A stretch of DNA of 64,000 nt from Calidifontibacillus oryziterrae (GTDB taxonomy: Bacteria; Bacillota; Bacilli; Bacillales; Bacillaceae_J). The stretch is from the NCBI RefSeq assembly GCF_000331575.1, contig NZ_KB223527.1:1771842-1835841 (forward strand), read 5' to 3'. This document shows positions 1 through 7,830 of the stretch, one piece after another (the first letter of the stretch is position 1; every line of letters begins with the position of its first letter). Both the position numbers and the translations under genes were made by a program. Below the pieces are notes generated by a model. It ran no database searches, was not told where the DNA came from, and was given only the letters and a program-made list of their open reading frames with translations.

Positions 1-802
1 CCTGTAAAAACGTCGATACAACCGTTAATAATACTGCTGCTATAACAGACCCCGACAGACTACCAAGTCCACCTAATACAACATAGATTAAAATGTCAAA
101 AGATTTTAAAAATCCAAAGTTAGTAGGTTGAATGATATAAAAATTATGAGAATACAAACCGCCTGCAACCCCTGCGAAAAATGAACCAATTGCAAAAGCC
201 GCGACCTTATAATAAGTTGTATTAATTCCCATAGAATCCGCTGCTATTTCATCTTCACGAACGGAAATACATGCCCGTCCATGGCGTGAATTTGTAAAGT
301 TGACAATGACTAACACCGTAATAAATAAACAAATAAATGAATATGACCAATTCGTTAAATGCTTTACTTGCATTCCGGCAGCACCGCCGACATAATCAAT
401 ATTCAAGAATATAATCCGAATGATTTCAGCAAATCCTAGTGTCGCAATTGCCAAATAATCACCTTTTAGGCGTAAGCTTGGAATTCCAACGACTAATCCT
501 GCTAATGCCGCAACAATCCCACCAACAATTAGGGCAACCGGAAATGGGAGTCCAAGCTTCATCGTGAAAATTGCTGAAATATACGCCCCAACAGCTAAAA
601 ATCCTGCATGTCCAATCGAAAACTGCCCCGTAATACCAATTACTAAATGCAAACTAACTGCTAATATAATATTAATAATCATAAAGATTAACGTATTCGT
701 ATAAAATGGGTTTAAAACTGAAGTCGATATAAGGAATTGAACAACACTGTAAATGATGATAGAAAGCACTACAAACAGCCAAAATCTCTTATTCTTTGTC
801 AT
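1..802 (-). CDS. livM: Branched-chain amino-acid ABC transporter permease LivM (3' end outside window)
   Basis: Membrane permease of a branched-chain amino-acid ABC importer. Translating the minus strand from the ATG at 802 gives a continuous hydrophobic reading frame to the window edge, with the LivM-type segments GITGQFSIGHAGF near the start and GGLGSLSGSVIAA near the edge; the C-terminus is cut off. A purine-rich ribosome-binding site (GTAGGTGA) precedes the ATG, which lies 11 bases after the livH stop, so the two are translated from one message. By family knowledge LivM pairs with LivH in the membrane, and ATPases LivG and LivF should follow beyond the edge. Partial only because the window ends. 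Confidence 0.9.
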   Translation of the reverse strand, partial: MTKNKRFWLFVVLSIIIYSVVQFLISTSVLNPFYTNTLIFMIINIILAVSLHLVIGITGQFSIGHAGFLAVGAYISAIFTMKLGLPFPVALIVGGIVAALAGLVVGIPSLRLKGDYLAIATLGFAEIIRIIFLNIDYVGGAAGMQVKHLTNWSYSFICLFITVLVIVNFTNSRHGRACISVREDEIAADSMGINTTYYKVAAFAIGSFFAGVAGGLYSHNFYIIQPTNFGFLKSFDILIYVVLGGLGSLSGSVIAAVLLTVVSTFLQ

Positions 803-813
803 CTCTATTTCAC

Positions 814-1689
814 CTACACTTTCTCTCTTGTATTTTTACCAAAGATGCCCGACGGTCTAAAAATAAGAATTAGGATTAAAATAATAAATGCTGCCGCGTC
901 TCTCCATAATGAATATCCCAAAGCACTTACGATCGTTTCAACAACTCCTAAAACGAGTCCGCCTACCATTGCCCCCGGGATAATCCCGATTCCACCTAAA
1001 ACGGCGGCAACGAATGCTTTCAAGCCTGGGATGATTCCCATTAATGGGTCAATCTTTGTGTAATATACACCGAAAATAACTCCTGCAGCGCCTGCTAGCG
1101 CTGATCCAATTGCAAAGGTAGCTGAAATAGTAGTATCAACATTTATTCCCATTAATCTTGCGGCATCTGCATCATGGGATACAGCTCGCATTGCTTTACC
1201 GATTTTTGTTCTATGAACGACAAATTGCAATATAATCATGAGAATAATTGAAACTGAGAGAATTAAAAGCGATTGGCTGCTCACTTGTGCACCGAAGAAA
1301 TCAAAAGATTTATTAGAAAATACACTAGGATAGGCTTCTGGTTGTGCACCGCGGATATAAATCATTACATACTCGATTAAAAGAGATACTCCAATTGCCG
1401 TGATCAGGGCTGCTATTCTTGTTGCATTACGAAGCCGTTTATAGGCAATTCTTTCGATAAGTACACCAAATACAGCACAAACAGCCATCGACAGTAAAAG
1501 CGCTGAGAAAAAGTCTAGCCCCCATCCCGCAATAGCATAAAACCCAATAAATGCTCCGATCATAAAAACATCGCCATGGGCAAAGTTAATTAATTTTATA
1601 ATTCCGTAAACCATTGTATAGCCTAATGCTATTAAGGCGTAAATACTGCCGAGTGATATGCCGTTTATAATTTGCTGTATCCATTCCAT
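814..1689 (-). CDS. livH: Branched-chain amino-acid ABC transporter permease LivH
   Basis: A 291-aa membrane permease of the LivH family, the usual full length. The N-terminus ISLGSIYALIALGYTMVYG and the following INFAHGDVFMIGAF segment are the LivH signature, and the rest is a series of hydrophobic helices. AAGGAGTGAG lies just upstream of the ATG. It sits between the substrate-binding lipoprotein gene (85-base gap containing a hairpin) and livM (11-base gap), giving the order binding protein-livH-livM. It should form the membrane channel with LivM. Substrate range (Leu, Ile, Val or other amino or short-chain amide compounds) cannot be read from sequence. Confidence 0.93.
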   Translation of the reverse strand: MEWIQQIINGISLGSIYALIALGYTMVYGIIKLINFAHGDVFMIGAFIGFYAIAGWGLDFFSALLLSMAVCAVFGVLIERIAYKRLRNATRIAALITAIGVSLLIEYVMIYIRGAQPEAYPSVFSNKSFDFFGAQVSSQSLLILSVSIILMIILQFVVHRTKIGKAMRAVSHDADAARLMGINVDTTISATFAIGSALAGAAGVIFGVYYTKIDPLMGIIPGLKAFVAAVLGGIGIIPGAMVGGLVLGVVETIVSALGYSLWRDAAAFIILILILIFRPSGIFGKNTREKV

Positions 1690-1721
1690 TAATTCTCACT
1701 CCTTATTCAATCCATAGGTGC

Positions 1722-1760
1722 TCAAAAATTTGGAATGGAAGGATTAATCCCCCCATTCCA
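1722..1760 (-). terminator. Hairpin between the binding-protein gene and livH (possible partial terminator)
   Basis: An inverted repeat with outer arms TGGAATGG (1731-1738) and CCATTCCA (1753-1760), and an inner GGATTAATCC palindrome, lies 14 bases after the binding-protein stop. In minus orientation it is followed by AATTTTTGAG, a short U-run. I infer a leaky terminator or mRNA-stabilising hairpin that keeps the binding protein more abundant than the permeases, a common arrangement in ABC importer operons. Confidence 0.55.
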
Positions 1761-1774
1761 GTATAACTTTCATA

Positions 1775-2992
1775 TTAAGGATTAACTTTTGTTTTGAAGA
1801 CTTGCTTTCCATCTACATATTCTAATACTGTAGCCGATTTTACTGGGTTGTGATTTTCATCTATAGTCACAATACCTGTAACTAATGAAAGATCAGTTGT
1901 TGCTGCAAGTGCATCCTTGATTGCTGCTGGTTCTGTGCTTCCAGCACGCTTGATTGCGTCTGCTAAAAGATAAGCTGAGTCATATCCTAATGCATTAAAT
2001 GCGTCAGGAGATTTTCCTTCATACTTCTCTTGGAACTTCGTTACAAAGTTTTGAATTGTTTCGTCTGGATCTTCTGAAGAATAATGGTTTGTAATAAATG
2101 AGTTATTTAACGCTTCAGCACCAGCTAATTCTACTAGCTTTGGTGAATCCCAGCCATCAGCACCCATAAACGGAACTGTAATACCCATTTCGCGAGCTTG
2201 TTTAATAATTAAACCAACTTCTTCGTAGTATCCAGGGATAAATACGAATTCTGGGTTTTTAGACTTAATGCGCGTTAATGTTGATCGGAAGTCAGTGTCT
2301 TTTGCAACATATGCTTCTTCAGATACGATTGTACCGCCCGCTGCCTCAAATGTTTCCTTAAATGACGCTGCTAGACCTTTCGCATAGTCACTTGCACTAT
2401 CCGCAAAGATAGCTGCATTTTTCACCTTTAATTCATTTGCTGCAAAGTTTGCCGCAACTGTTCCTTGGAATGGATCAATGAAGCAAATGCGGTAAACGTA
2501 ATCATTTACCGACCCATCTTCATTCACTGTTACATTTGGACTTGTACCAGATGGAGTTAAAAGGATTGTATTTGTATCATTTGCAATTTGAGCTTGGGCA
2601 ACTGTATTACCACTAGTTGCTGCACCAATAATCGCTGTAACCTTGTCTTGGCTCGTTAATTTAATTGCTGCATTTGTAGCTTCAGCAGCATCTGATTTGT
2701 TATCTACCTTGACTACTTCTAATTGCTTGCCATCAATACCGCCACCCTCGTTGATTTCTTCAACGGCTAGCTCTAATCCTTGAGCAATTGATGAGCCATA
2801 AGAAGCAACCGCTCCAGAGAGCTCTAGGTTTGCTCCAATTAAAATTGTTTCTGCATCACCACCAGCTGTTTCACTGCCGCCTGATGTAGAAGTTGATGTT
2901 GATGGTGATGTTTCACTTCCACCAGAACAGCCTGCTAGTAGACCTGCAAATAACGTTGAGGCCATAAGAAGTTTTGAAAGTCCTTTCTTCAT
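1775..2992 (-). CDS. Branched-chain amino-acid ABC transporter substrate-binding lipoprotein (LivJ-like)
   Basis: A 405-aa extracellular solute-binding protein of the type-1 periplasmic-binding fold (Leu/Ile/Val-binding family). It has a lipoprotein signal peptide ending in the lipobox LLAGC, so Cys22 should be lipidated and the protein anchored outside the membrane. A Ser/Thr/Gly-rich linker (about residues 23-45) follows, then the binding domain starting ILIGANLELSGAVASYGSS. Strong ribosome-binding site AAAGGGGGA. First gene of the livJ-H-M unit. The upstream region carries two possible CodY boxes, which would fit nitrogen and amino-acid control, but exact ligand is not readable. Confidence 0.92.
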   Translation of the reverse strand: MKKGLSKLLMASTLFAGLLAGCSGGSETSPSTSTSTSGGSETAGGDAETILIGANLELSGAVASYGSSIAQGLELAVEEINEGGGIDGKQLEVVKVDNKSDAAEATNAAIKLTSQDKVTAIIGAATSGNTVAQAQIANDTNTILLTPSGTSPNVTVNEDGSVNDYVYRICFIDPFQGTVAANFAANELKVKNAAIFADSASDYAKGLAASFKETFEAAGGTIVSEEAYVAKDTDFRSTLTRIKSKNPEFVFIPGYYEEVGLIIKQAREMGITVPFMGADGWDSPKLVELAGAEALNNSFITNHYSSEDPDETIQNFVTKFQEKYEGKSPDAFNALGYDSAYLLADAIKRAGSTEPAAIKDALAATTDLSLVTGIVTIDENHNPVKSATVLEYVDGKQVFKTKVNP

Positions 2993-3021
2993 TCCTAAAA
3001 ATCCCCCTTTTTTGTTATTTA

Positions 3022-3036
3022 ACTATTCTGAAAATA
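3022..3036 (-). promoter_or_regulatory. Possible CodY box upstream of the liv operon (proximal)
   Basis: The 15-mer matches the near-palindromic CodY consensus AATTTTCWGAAAATT at 12 of 15 positions, centred on TTCTGAAAAT, 30 bases upstream of the binding-protein start. CodY is the branched-chain-amino-acid-responsive repressor of Bacillaceae, so a site here makes sense. In AT-rich sequence three-mismatch matches also arise by chance. Confidence 0.35.
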
Positions 3037-3178
3037 TGTAAGATATCTTAATTTATTCTACTAAACTAGTAGTGAATACATTACCATTTTGTTTATCAGA
3101 ATAGAAAAATAATTTTTAATATTATTTCAATAATAGTATTGTAAATCAAAGACTTGTTTTCGTCTAGCATATATTTTT

Positions 3179-3193
3179 ATATTTCTGAATATT
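3179..3193 (-). promoter_or_regulatory. Possible CodY box upstream of the liv operon (distal)
   Basis: A second 12-of-15 match to the CodY consensus, centred on ATTTCTGAATATT, in the same 367-base upstream region. The two-site arrangement is suggestive but unproven. No convincing sigma-A promoter was found between the two sites. Confidence 0.3.
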
Positions 3194-3233
3194 ATTTAAC
3201 TATATAAATATACTACAAAAGTTCGCAATGAGA

Positions 3234-3264
3234 AAAAGAACAGCTTCCGATTTACTGTTCTTTT
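3234..3264 (-). terminator. Intrinsic terminator of the kinase-GT-galU-ugd unit
   Basis: Perfect 10-bp inverted repeat AAAAGAACAG / CTGTTCTTTT with an 11-base loop, ending in a T-run in minus orientation, about 100 bases after the ugd stop. The same 3000-3366 intergenic region also holds the liv upstream region and a short direct repeat of CTACTATTATAAA (3335-3362), with no further gene visible. Confidence 0.75.
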
Positions 3265-3366
3265 AAATTGCATTTTTTATTGGTGCTTTATAATTAAATT
3301 AGCCGCCTTTCACATCGTAAAAACCATTAAACAACTACTATTATAAACTACTATTATAAACTACGA

Positions 3367-4680
3367 TTATTTAATAATGATCGCGGGTTTTCCAATTGGA
3401 TAATACTCGATTGCTTCGCAAGCGGTTATCATTTCCTCTTTCAAACAGTTTCTGCCATCATACACAATTGGTTTTGCCATTTTATTGATTATGCATGAGA
3501 GATCTAAGTTTTTAAATTCATTCCATTCCGTTACAATAAATAAAGCATCTGTATTCAACACGGCCTCATTTACCGACTTTGCATATTTTATTGTATTTCC
3601 TAGGATTTTCTTAGCATTGTTTGTTGCAACAGGATCATACGCTACCACTTCTGACCCTAATTTTGTTAATAACGCAGCAATTTTGATTGATGGAGCTTCT
3701 CTCATATCGTCAGTTTCTGGCTTAAAGGATAGACCAAGCATCGCTATTTTTTTCCCATTTAAATCTCCAAAACGGTTCAAAGCCTTCACTACTAATAGTT
3801 CATGTTGGTGTTCATTTATTGTAATCGTTTCCTTTAAAAGTGAGAAATTGACGTTGTTATTATTTGCAGTATGAAGTAAAGCCTTCACATCCTTTGGAAA
3901 ACACGAACCACCGTAGCCTATTCCAGCATATAAGAAAGCTTCACCAATTCTTTTATCCATTCCCATTCCTTTGGCAACATCTTCAACATTTGCTCCGACT
4001 GCTTCGCATAAATTTGCAATTTCGTTTATATAGCTAATTTTTGTTGCTAAAAATGCATTAGAAGCATATTTAATCATCTCTGCACTACGTAGTGTAGTTA
4101 TAATTATCGGTACATTTAATGGTCGATACATTTCTGCAATTTTTGCGGCAGCCTCACTATTGTTGGAACCAATTATAATTCTGTCAGCATGCATCGTATC
4201 ATGAACGGCTGAACCTTGTCTTAAAAATTCTGGATTAGAGACAATTTCAATTTTCGCATTGTTGCTACACTCATTTTCTAATACATTTTTAATGTGATCA
4301 TTAGTACCAACAGGGACCGTACTCTTTATCACAACGATAGCATCATGGTTTAAATGGGCGGAAATATCCGTTGCCGCTTGCTTTAAATAAAATAAGTCCG
4401 CTGCTCCATCGCTCCCCTGTGGTGTCCCTACTGCAATGATAATAATTTCTGCTTCAGATAATCCCTCTTGGTGCGATGTTGTAAATAACAAGTTGCCCGC
4501 CTTACTATTTTTTACTAACATAGGCTCAAGACCTGGTTCGTAAATTGGTGATATACCTTGGCGAAGATTATTTATCTTTTTCTCATCAATATCAATACAT
4601 GTTACTTTATGACCAATTTCTGCTAAACATACTCCTGTTGACAGGCCAACATATCCCGTCCCTACTATTGTAACGTTCAT
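3367..4680 (-). CDS. UDP-glucose 6-dehydrogenase
   Basis: A 437-aa UDP-glucose/GDP-mannose dehydrogenase family enzyme that oxidises UDP-glucose to UDP-glucuronate with two NAD. The N-terminal Rossmann motif is VTIVGTGYVGLSTGVCLA; the middle domain and the active-site loop GYGGSCFPKDVKAL with the catalytic Cys are present, and the C-terminal UDP-binding domain is complete. Its start follows the galU stop by one base, so the two steps from glucose-1-phosphate to UDP-glucuronate are encoded together. In Bacillus subtilis the comparable genes are tuaD and ytcA; which is the true orthologue cannot be decided here. Last gene before the terminator. Confidence 0.95.
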   Translation of the reverse strand: MNVTIVGTGYVGLSTGVCLAEIGHKVTCIDIDEKKINNLRQGISPIYEPGLEPMLVKNSKAGNLLFTTSHQEGLSEAEIIIIAVGTPQGSDGAADLFYLKQAATDISAHLNHDAIVVIKSTVPVGTNDHIKNVLENECSNNAKIEIVSNPEFLRQGSAVHDTMHADRIIIGSNNSEAAAKIAEMYRPLNVPIIITTLRSAEMIKYASNAFLATKISYINEIANLCEAVGANVEDVAKGMGMDKRIGEAFLYAGIGYGGSCFPKDVKALLHTANNNNVNFSLLKETITINEHQHELLVVKALNRFGDLNGKKIAMLGLSFKPETDDMREAPSIKIAALLTKLGSEVVAYDPVATNNAKKILGNTIKYAKSVNEAVLNTDALFIVTEWNEFKNLDLSCIINKMAKPIVYDGRNCLKEEMITACEAIEYYPIGKPAIIIK

Positions 4681-4681
4681 A

Positions 4682-5587
4682 TTATTCTAGCTCCCTATTC
4701 ATATTCTGGATGTCTTCACGTTTACACACGTCTTTTAAATAGGAGAGGAGCGCTTCTCTAGTATCATTTCTTTGAAGAGCAAAGTCTAAGGTTGCTTTAA
4801 TAAATCCATTTTTATCACCAATATCATAACGAATTCCTTCAAAGTGATAGGCTAAAACAGCTTGATGTTTATTTAGTTCATTAATGGCCTCTGTTAGTTG
4901 TAATTCGCAACCAGCTTTAATTGGCAAATCTGCTAAAATATCAAATATCTCAGGGCGTAAAACATAGCGTCCCATGATTGCATATGTGGAAGGAGCTTCA
5001 TCTATTCTTGGTTTTTCAACTAAGTAATCAATATGGTATAGGTTCGGCTCAATGTTTGCACCTTTTGGTTTGATGATTCCATACTTATATACCTCATTTT
5101 CAGGAACAGCCTGGACTGCTACAACCGAGCTATTGCAATACTCAAATACATTTATGATTTGCTTTAAGCATGGTATTTCCGACCTTACAATATCATCCCC
5201 TAGCAAGACCGCAAACGGCTCATTCCCTATAAAACTTTTTGCGCAAAGAATAGCATGTCCTAACCCTTTTGGCTCCTTTTGACGAACATAATATATGTTT
5301 ACTAGGTTCGATATTTTTTGAATCTCCGCTAATAAAGCCAGCTGGTTTTTTTTTAATAACGCATCTTCTAGTTCATAGGATTTATCAAAGTGGTCCTCTA
5401 TTGATCTTTTACCTCTGCCGATGATGATGACTATTTCTTCTATCCCTGAAGCGACCGCTTCCTCCACAATGTATTGAATCGTAGGTTTATCAACAATCGG
5501 CAGCATTTCTTTAGGTTGTGCTTTAGTTGCTGGTAAAAAACGAGTGCCAAGCCCTGCGGCTGGTAAAATTGCTTTCTTGATTTTCAT
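4682..5587 (-). CDS. galU: UTP-glucose-1-phosphate uridylyltransferase
   Basis: A 301-aa nucleotidyltransferase making UDP-glucose from UTP and glucose-1-phosphate. The N-terminal signature KAILPAAGLGTRFLPATKA with PKEMLPIVDKPTIQYIVEEA is typical of GalU/GtaB. The frame extends upstream to 5644, but the ATG at 5587 is preceded by GAAGGAGGCAG and gives the standard family start, so I chose it. It supplies the substrate of the adjoining UDP-glucose dehydrogenase. Bacilli often carry several copies (GtaB, YtdA, YngB in B. subtilis); the neighbourhood with a GT4 enzyme favours a dedicated polysaccharide copy over the housekeeping one, which is inference. Confidence 0.94.
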   Translation of the reverse strand: MKIKKAILPAAGLGTRFLPATKAQPKEMLPIVDKPTIQYIVEEAVASGIEEIVIIIGRGKRSIEDHFDKSYELEDALLKKNQLALLAEIQKISNLVNIYYVRQKEPKGLGHAILCAKSFIGNEPFAVLLGDDIVRSEIPCLKQIINVFEYCNSSVVAVQAVPENEVYKYGIIKPKGANIEPNLYHIDYLVEKPRIDEAPSTYAIMGRYVLRPEIFDILADLPIKAGCELQLTEAINELNKHQAVLAYHFEGIRYDIGDKNGFIKATLDFALQRNDTREALLSYLKDVCKREDIQNMNRELE

Positions 5588-5691
5588 AAGCTGCCTCCTT
5601 CTTGAATTTCCTATATTTATATTCAAAGCAGAGGCATAGGTCACGTTAGTAGCCTATGAAAATTGTTTAATTCTACAAATGATAAAATAGT

Positions 5692-6573
5692 CTAGTTGTG
5701 AAGGCTTTTGTATACTCTTTTTATAAATCTCGACATTACTTTAGGTAAAATTTTCCGTCGACGATGTAATAAAGTACTTACCATCGCCTTTTTTTCCTCC
5801 TTAGAAACAAACCAGTCCTCCGGGATTAATTCAACAATTTCTTCTATTAATAGAATAGGAATTGTTTGAATAATTTCTAGTTGTTCAAGAAAGTGTTCTT
5901 CATTTTTGATAAAAGACGCCATTAGTTGATGTGTTGCACTTTTGATAAGTCCGTTTGGCAACAAATCTAAATCAGTAAGCTGCCAATTATACGTTCCAAA
6001 AACCTCTGCATGGTCAATAATCCATAATTTGTATGTGTCTTTTGCATCTTCTTGTAGGAGAATATTTTTTCGCGTACGGTCGGTGTTGCATAACCAATAA
6101 TCAAATAAAATAACTCCTGCTAATTCATGATGATTCGTAATTTGTGCAATATTTGTAATTTGATGCCCATTACTACAATTTGGTATATATCGAGAGGCAA
6201 ATTGAAAACAGCTATAGTTCTGCTTTAGATGTTCTAGGATTAGCGCATTCTGCTTTTCGAGTTCTGATATTTGTGCATTCTCCTTTTGGAGTTTCGGTAT
6301 TTGCGCATTCCGCTTTAGGAGTTCTGTTGAATTTTGCTTTTGGAGTTCAAGTATTTGCGCGGAGAATTCAGTTGGAATTTCTACTATTTGTGCGAATGAA
6401 ACCGGGAGTCCGAGATAACGTGCTAAACAATACGAGACCCATTCATTTGGTAATGATTTTTCAAACCCTGGTTGGAAATATTTCACTACATAATCATTTC
6501 CATCGTTAAAAGTAATTAAATGTGCATTCGATTTCCCTTCCAATTTCCTTTGGTAGGCAACGGGTTCCATCAT
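5692..6573 (-). CDS. HipA-like kinase-fold protein with an inserted decapeptide repeat
   Basis: A 293-aa protein resembling the HipA-like (HipA_2) kinase domain found in Firmicutes. Seen: N-terminal ATP-site-like region (SNAHLITFNDGNDYVVKYF), a catalytic-loop-like stretch LFDYWLCNTDRTRKNILL and metal-site-like IIDHAEVFG. Residues 72-119 hold five copies of a roughly ten-residue unit like AQISELEKQN, absent from the family as I know it. There is no HipB-type antitoxin gene beside it, so a toxin-antitoxin role is not supported. Its ATG overlaps the stop of the upstream glycosyltransferase gene (TAATG), indicating translational coupling. The substrate, protein or small molecule, is unknown. Confidence 0.7.
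   Translation of the reverse strand: MMEPVAYQRKLEGKSNAHLITFNDGNDYVVKYFQPGFEKSLPNEWVSYCLARYLGLPVSFAQIVEIPTEFSAQILELQKQNSTELLKRNAQIPKLQKENAQISELEKQNALILEHLKQNYSCFQFASRYIPNCSNGHQITNIAQITNHHELAGVILFDYWLCNTDRTRKNILLQEDAKDTYKLWIIDHAEVFGTYNWQLTDLDLLPNGLIKSATHQLMASFIKNEEHFLEQLEIIQTIPILLIEEIVELIPEDWFVSKEEKKAMVSTLLHRRRKILPKVMSRFIKRVYKSLHN
6242..6355 (-). repeat. 30-bp in-frame tandem repeat inside the HipA-like kinase gene
   Basis: Direct copies of a 30-bp unit start at 6242, 6272 and 6302, with a shortened fourth copy after 6332. On the minus strand they encode the successive units ALILEHLKQN, AQISELEKQN, AQIPKLQKEN, then STELLKRN and AQILELQKQN. The copies differ by point changes that mostly preserve the N/Q/L/E-rich pattern. 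The period of ten residues is not a canonical heptad, although the stretch is likely helical. Confidence 0.8.
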
Positions 6574-7688
6574 TAGGATTTCACCTCACTATCAGACCCT
6601 TCATCTTGCTGCACTAATTGCATTAACAAGTCCACATATTGCTTTGCCACAACTTCAATTTCAAAATGTTTTAAAACGTGTTCAATCGATGCTTTTGACA
6701 TTTTCTCATGTAATTCACGGTTATCGATAATTTTGTAGAGCTGCCTTTTAGCATCATCTACATTTTGGCCCCGATATAGTAAACCTGTATTTCCATTTTT
6801 TACAATTTCGGTAACAGGCATCATTCTTGAAGCAACTACCGGGACACCACAAATCATTGATTCAATAAATGTATTACCAAATGATTCAGATTTAGTAGTT
6901 GCAAGCGTACATCCACCTGATTCGCGTATTTTGGCATACATATGCGGCATTTGCTGATAATGAATAACAGGAAACCATTTTATAATATCAGTGAGTTGTT
7001 CCTCCTGCCATTTTGCTGCAAATTCTTCGCGCTGAACACTTTGCGCCCCTCCAACTACCCATATTTCAATATCATTCCGTTCGTTTTTTATTCTCTTTGC
7101 TATTTCTAAAAGCATTGGCCAATTTTTCCTTTTATCTAATCTCCCAATATAGGCAACTACTTTTTTATTTTTTGGTAAAATAGGAACGCTTTTATAATCA
7201 ATTTCTTCGTGTGGAATTGCGCGGAAAAACGATGAATCTACACCGTTATATATTACATGAGTCGGGATAGAATCAACGAGTATTGAGACTAACCGTTTTT
7301 GATAGAGGGAGGGGACTATTATTGAGACCGGTTGAATTCCTCTGAATTTTTCTAAATGAGGTTTTAGTTTAATAAGTTCTGGTGTACGTGCTTCTACAAA
7401 TATCGGGCCTTTAAATTGTGCTTTTGTAATCCATTTATACGCACTAGCAGTATCAACAACAATGATCGCATCATAACTATTTTGTTTAATAATGTTGACG
7501 ATTTCATCTTCATCTTTAGATAAATAAACTGGGGCTATATCCTCCATGATATGAAGGCCTCCATGATCAGTGGTATAAAGAAATTCTGTATGAATACCGT
7601 GTTTTTTAAAATATATTGAACGATTGCGCCAACCCGCATTTACCCCCCCGACAGTGAGCAAACGCCAAATTACAAGTACCTTCATCAT
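6573..7688 (-). CDS. GT4-family glycosyltransferase
   Basis: A 371-aa GT-B-fold glycosyltransferase of family 4. The N-terminal acceptor domain contains WRLLTVGGVNAGWRNRS; the C-terminal donor domain has VAYIGRLDKRKNWPMLLEIA and the E-x7-E-type motif ESFGNTFIESMICGVPVVAS. Ribosome-binding site GAGGAGACG lies before the ATG. It is co-directional with the kinase-like gene upstream and fused by a TAATG junction to the HipA-like gene. CotSA and YtcC of B. subtilis, both spore-coat associated, are of this type, so a spore-surface glycan role is plausible; sugar and acceptor are unknown. Confidence 0.87.
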   Translation of the reverse strand: MMKVLVIWRLLTVGGVNAGWRNRSIYFKKHGIHTEFLYTTDHGGLHIMEDIAPVYLSKDEDEIVNIIKQNSYDAIIVVDTASAYKWITKAQFKGPIFVEARTPELIKLKPHLEKFRGIQPVSIIVPSLYQKRLVSILVDSIPTHVIYNGVDSSFFRAIPHEEIDYKSVPILPKNKKVVAYIGRLDKRKNWPMLLEIAKRIKNERNDIEIWVVGGAQSVQREEFAAKWQEEQLTDIIKWFPVIHYQQMPHMYAKIRESGGCTLATTKSESFGNTFIESMICGVPVVASRMMPVTEIVKNGNTGLLYRGQNVDDAKRQLYKIIDNRELHEKMSKASIEHVLKHFEIEVVAKQYVDLLMQLVQQDEGSDSEVKS

Positions 7689-7830
7689 AACGTCTCCTCT
7701 AGTTTATTTAGGGTCCTCCTCATTTTTTATTTTATTAATACATTAAGGTTTTTTAATTTTATAACAGTTGCTACTCTATTTTTTTATTTTTGGAATTTAA
7801 TGGTTTTATGCTAATTCAGCAATATTTTTA

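Noticed and set aside
5692..6573. HipA toxin of a toxin-antitoxin pair
   Set aside because: No HipB-like helix-turn-helix gene is adjacent, and the gene is fused by overlap to a glycosyltransferase gene in a biosynthetic unit.
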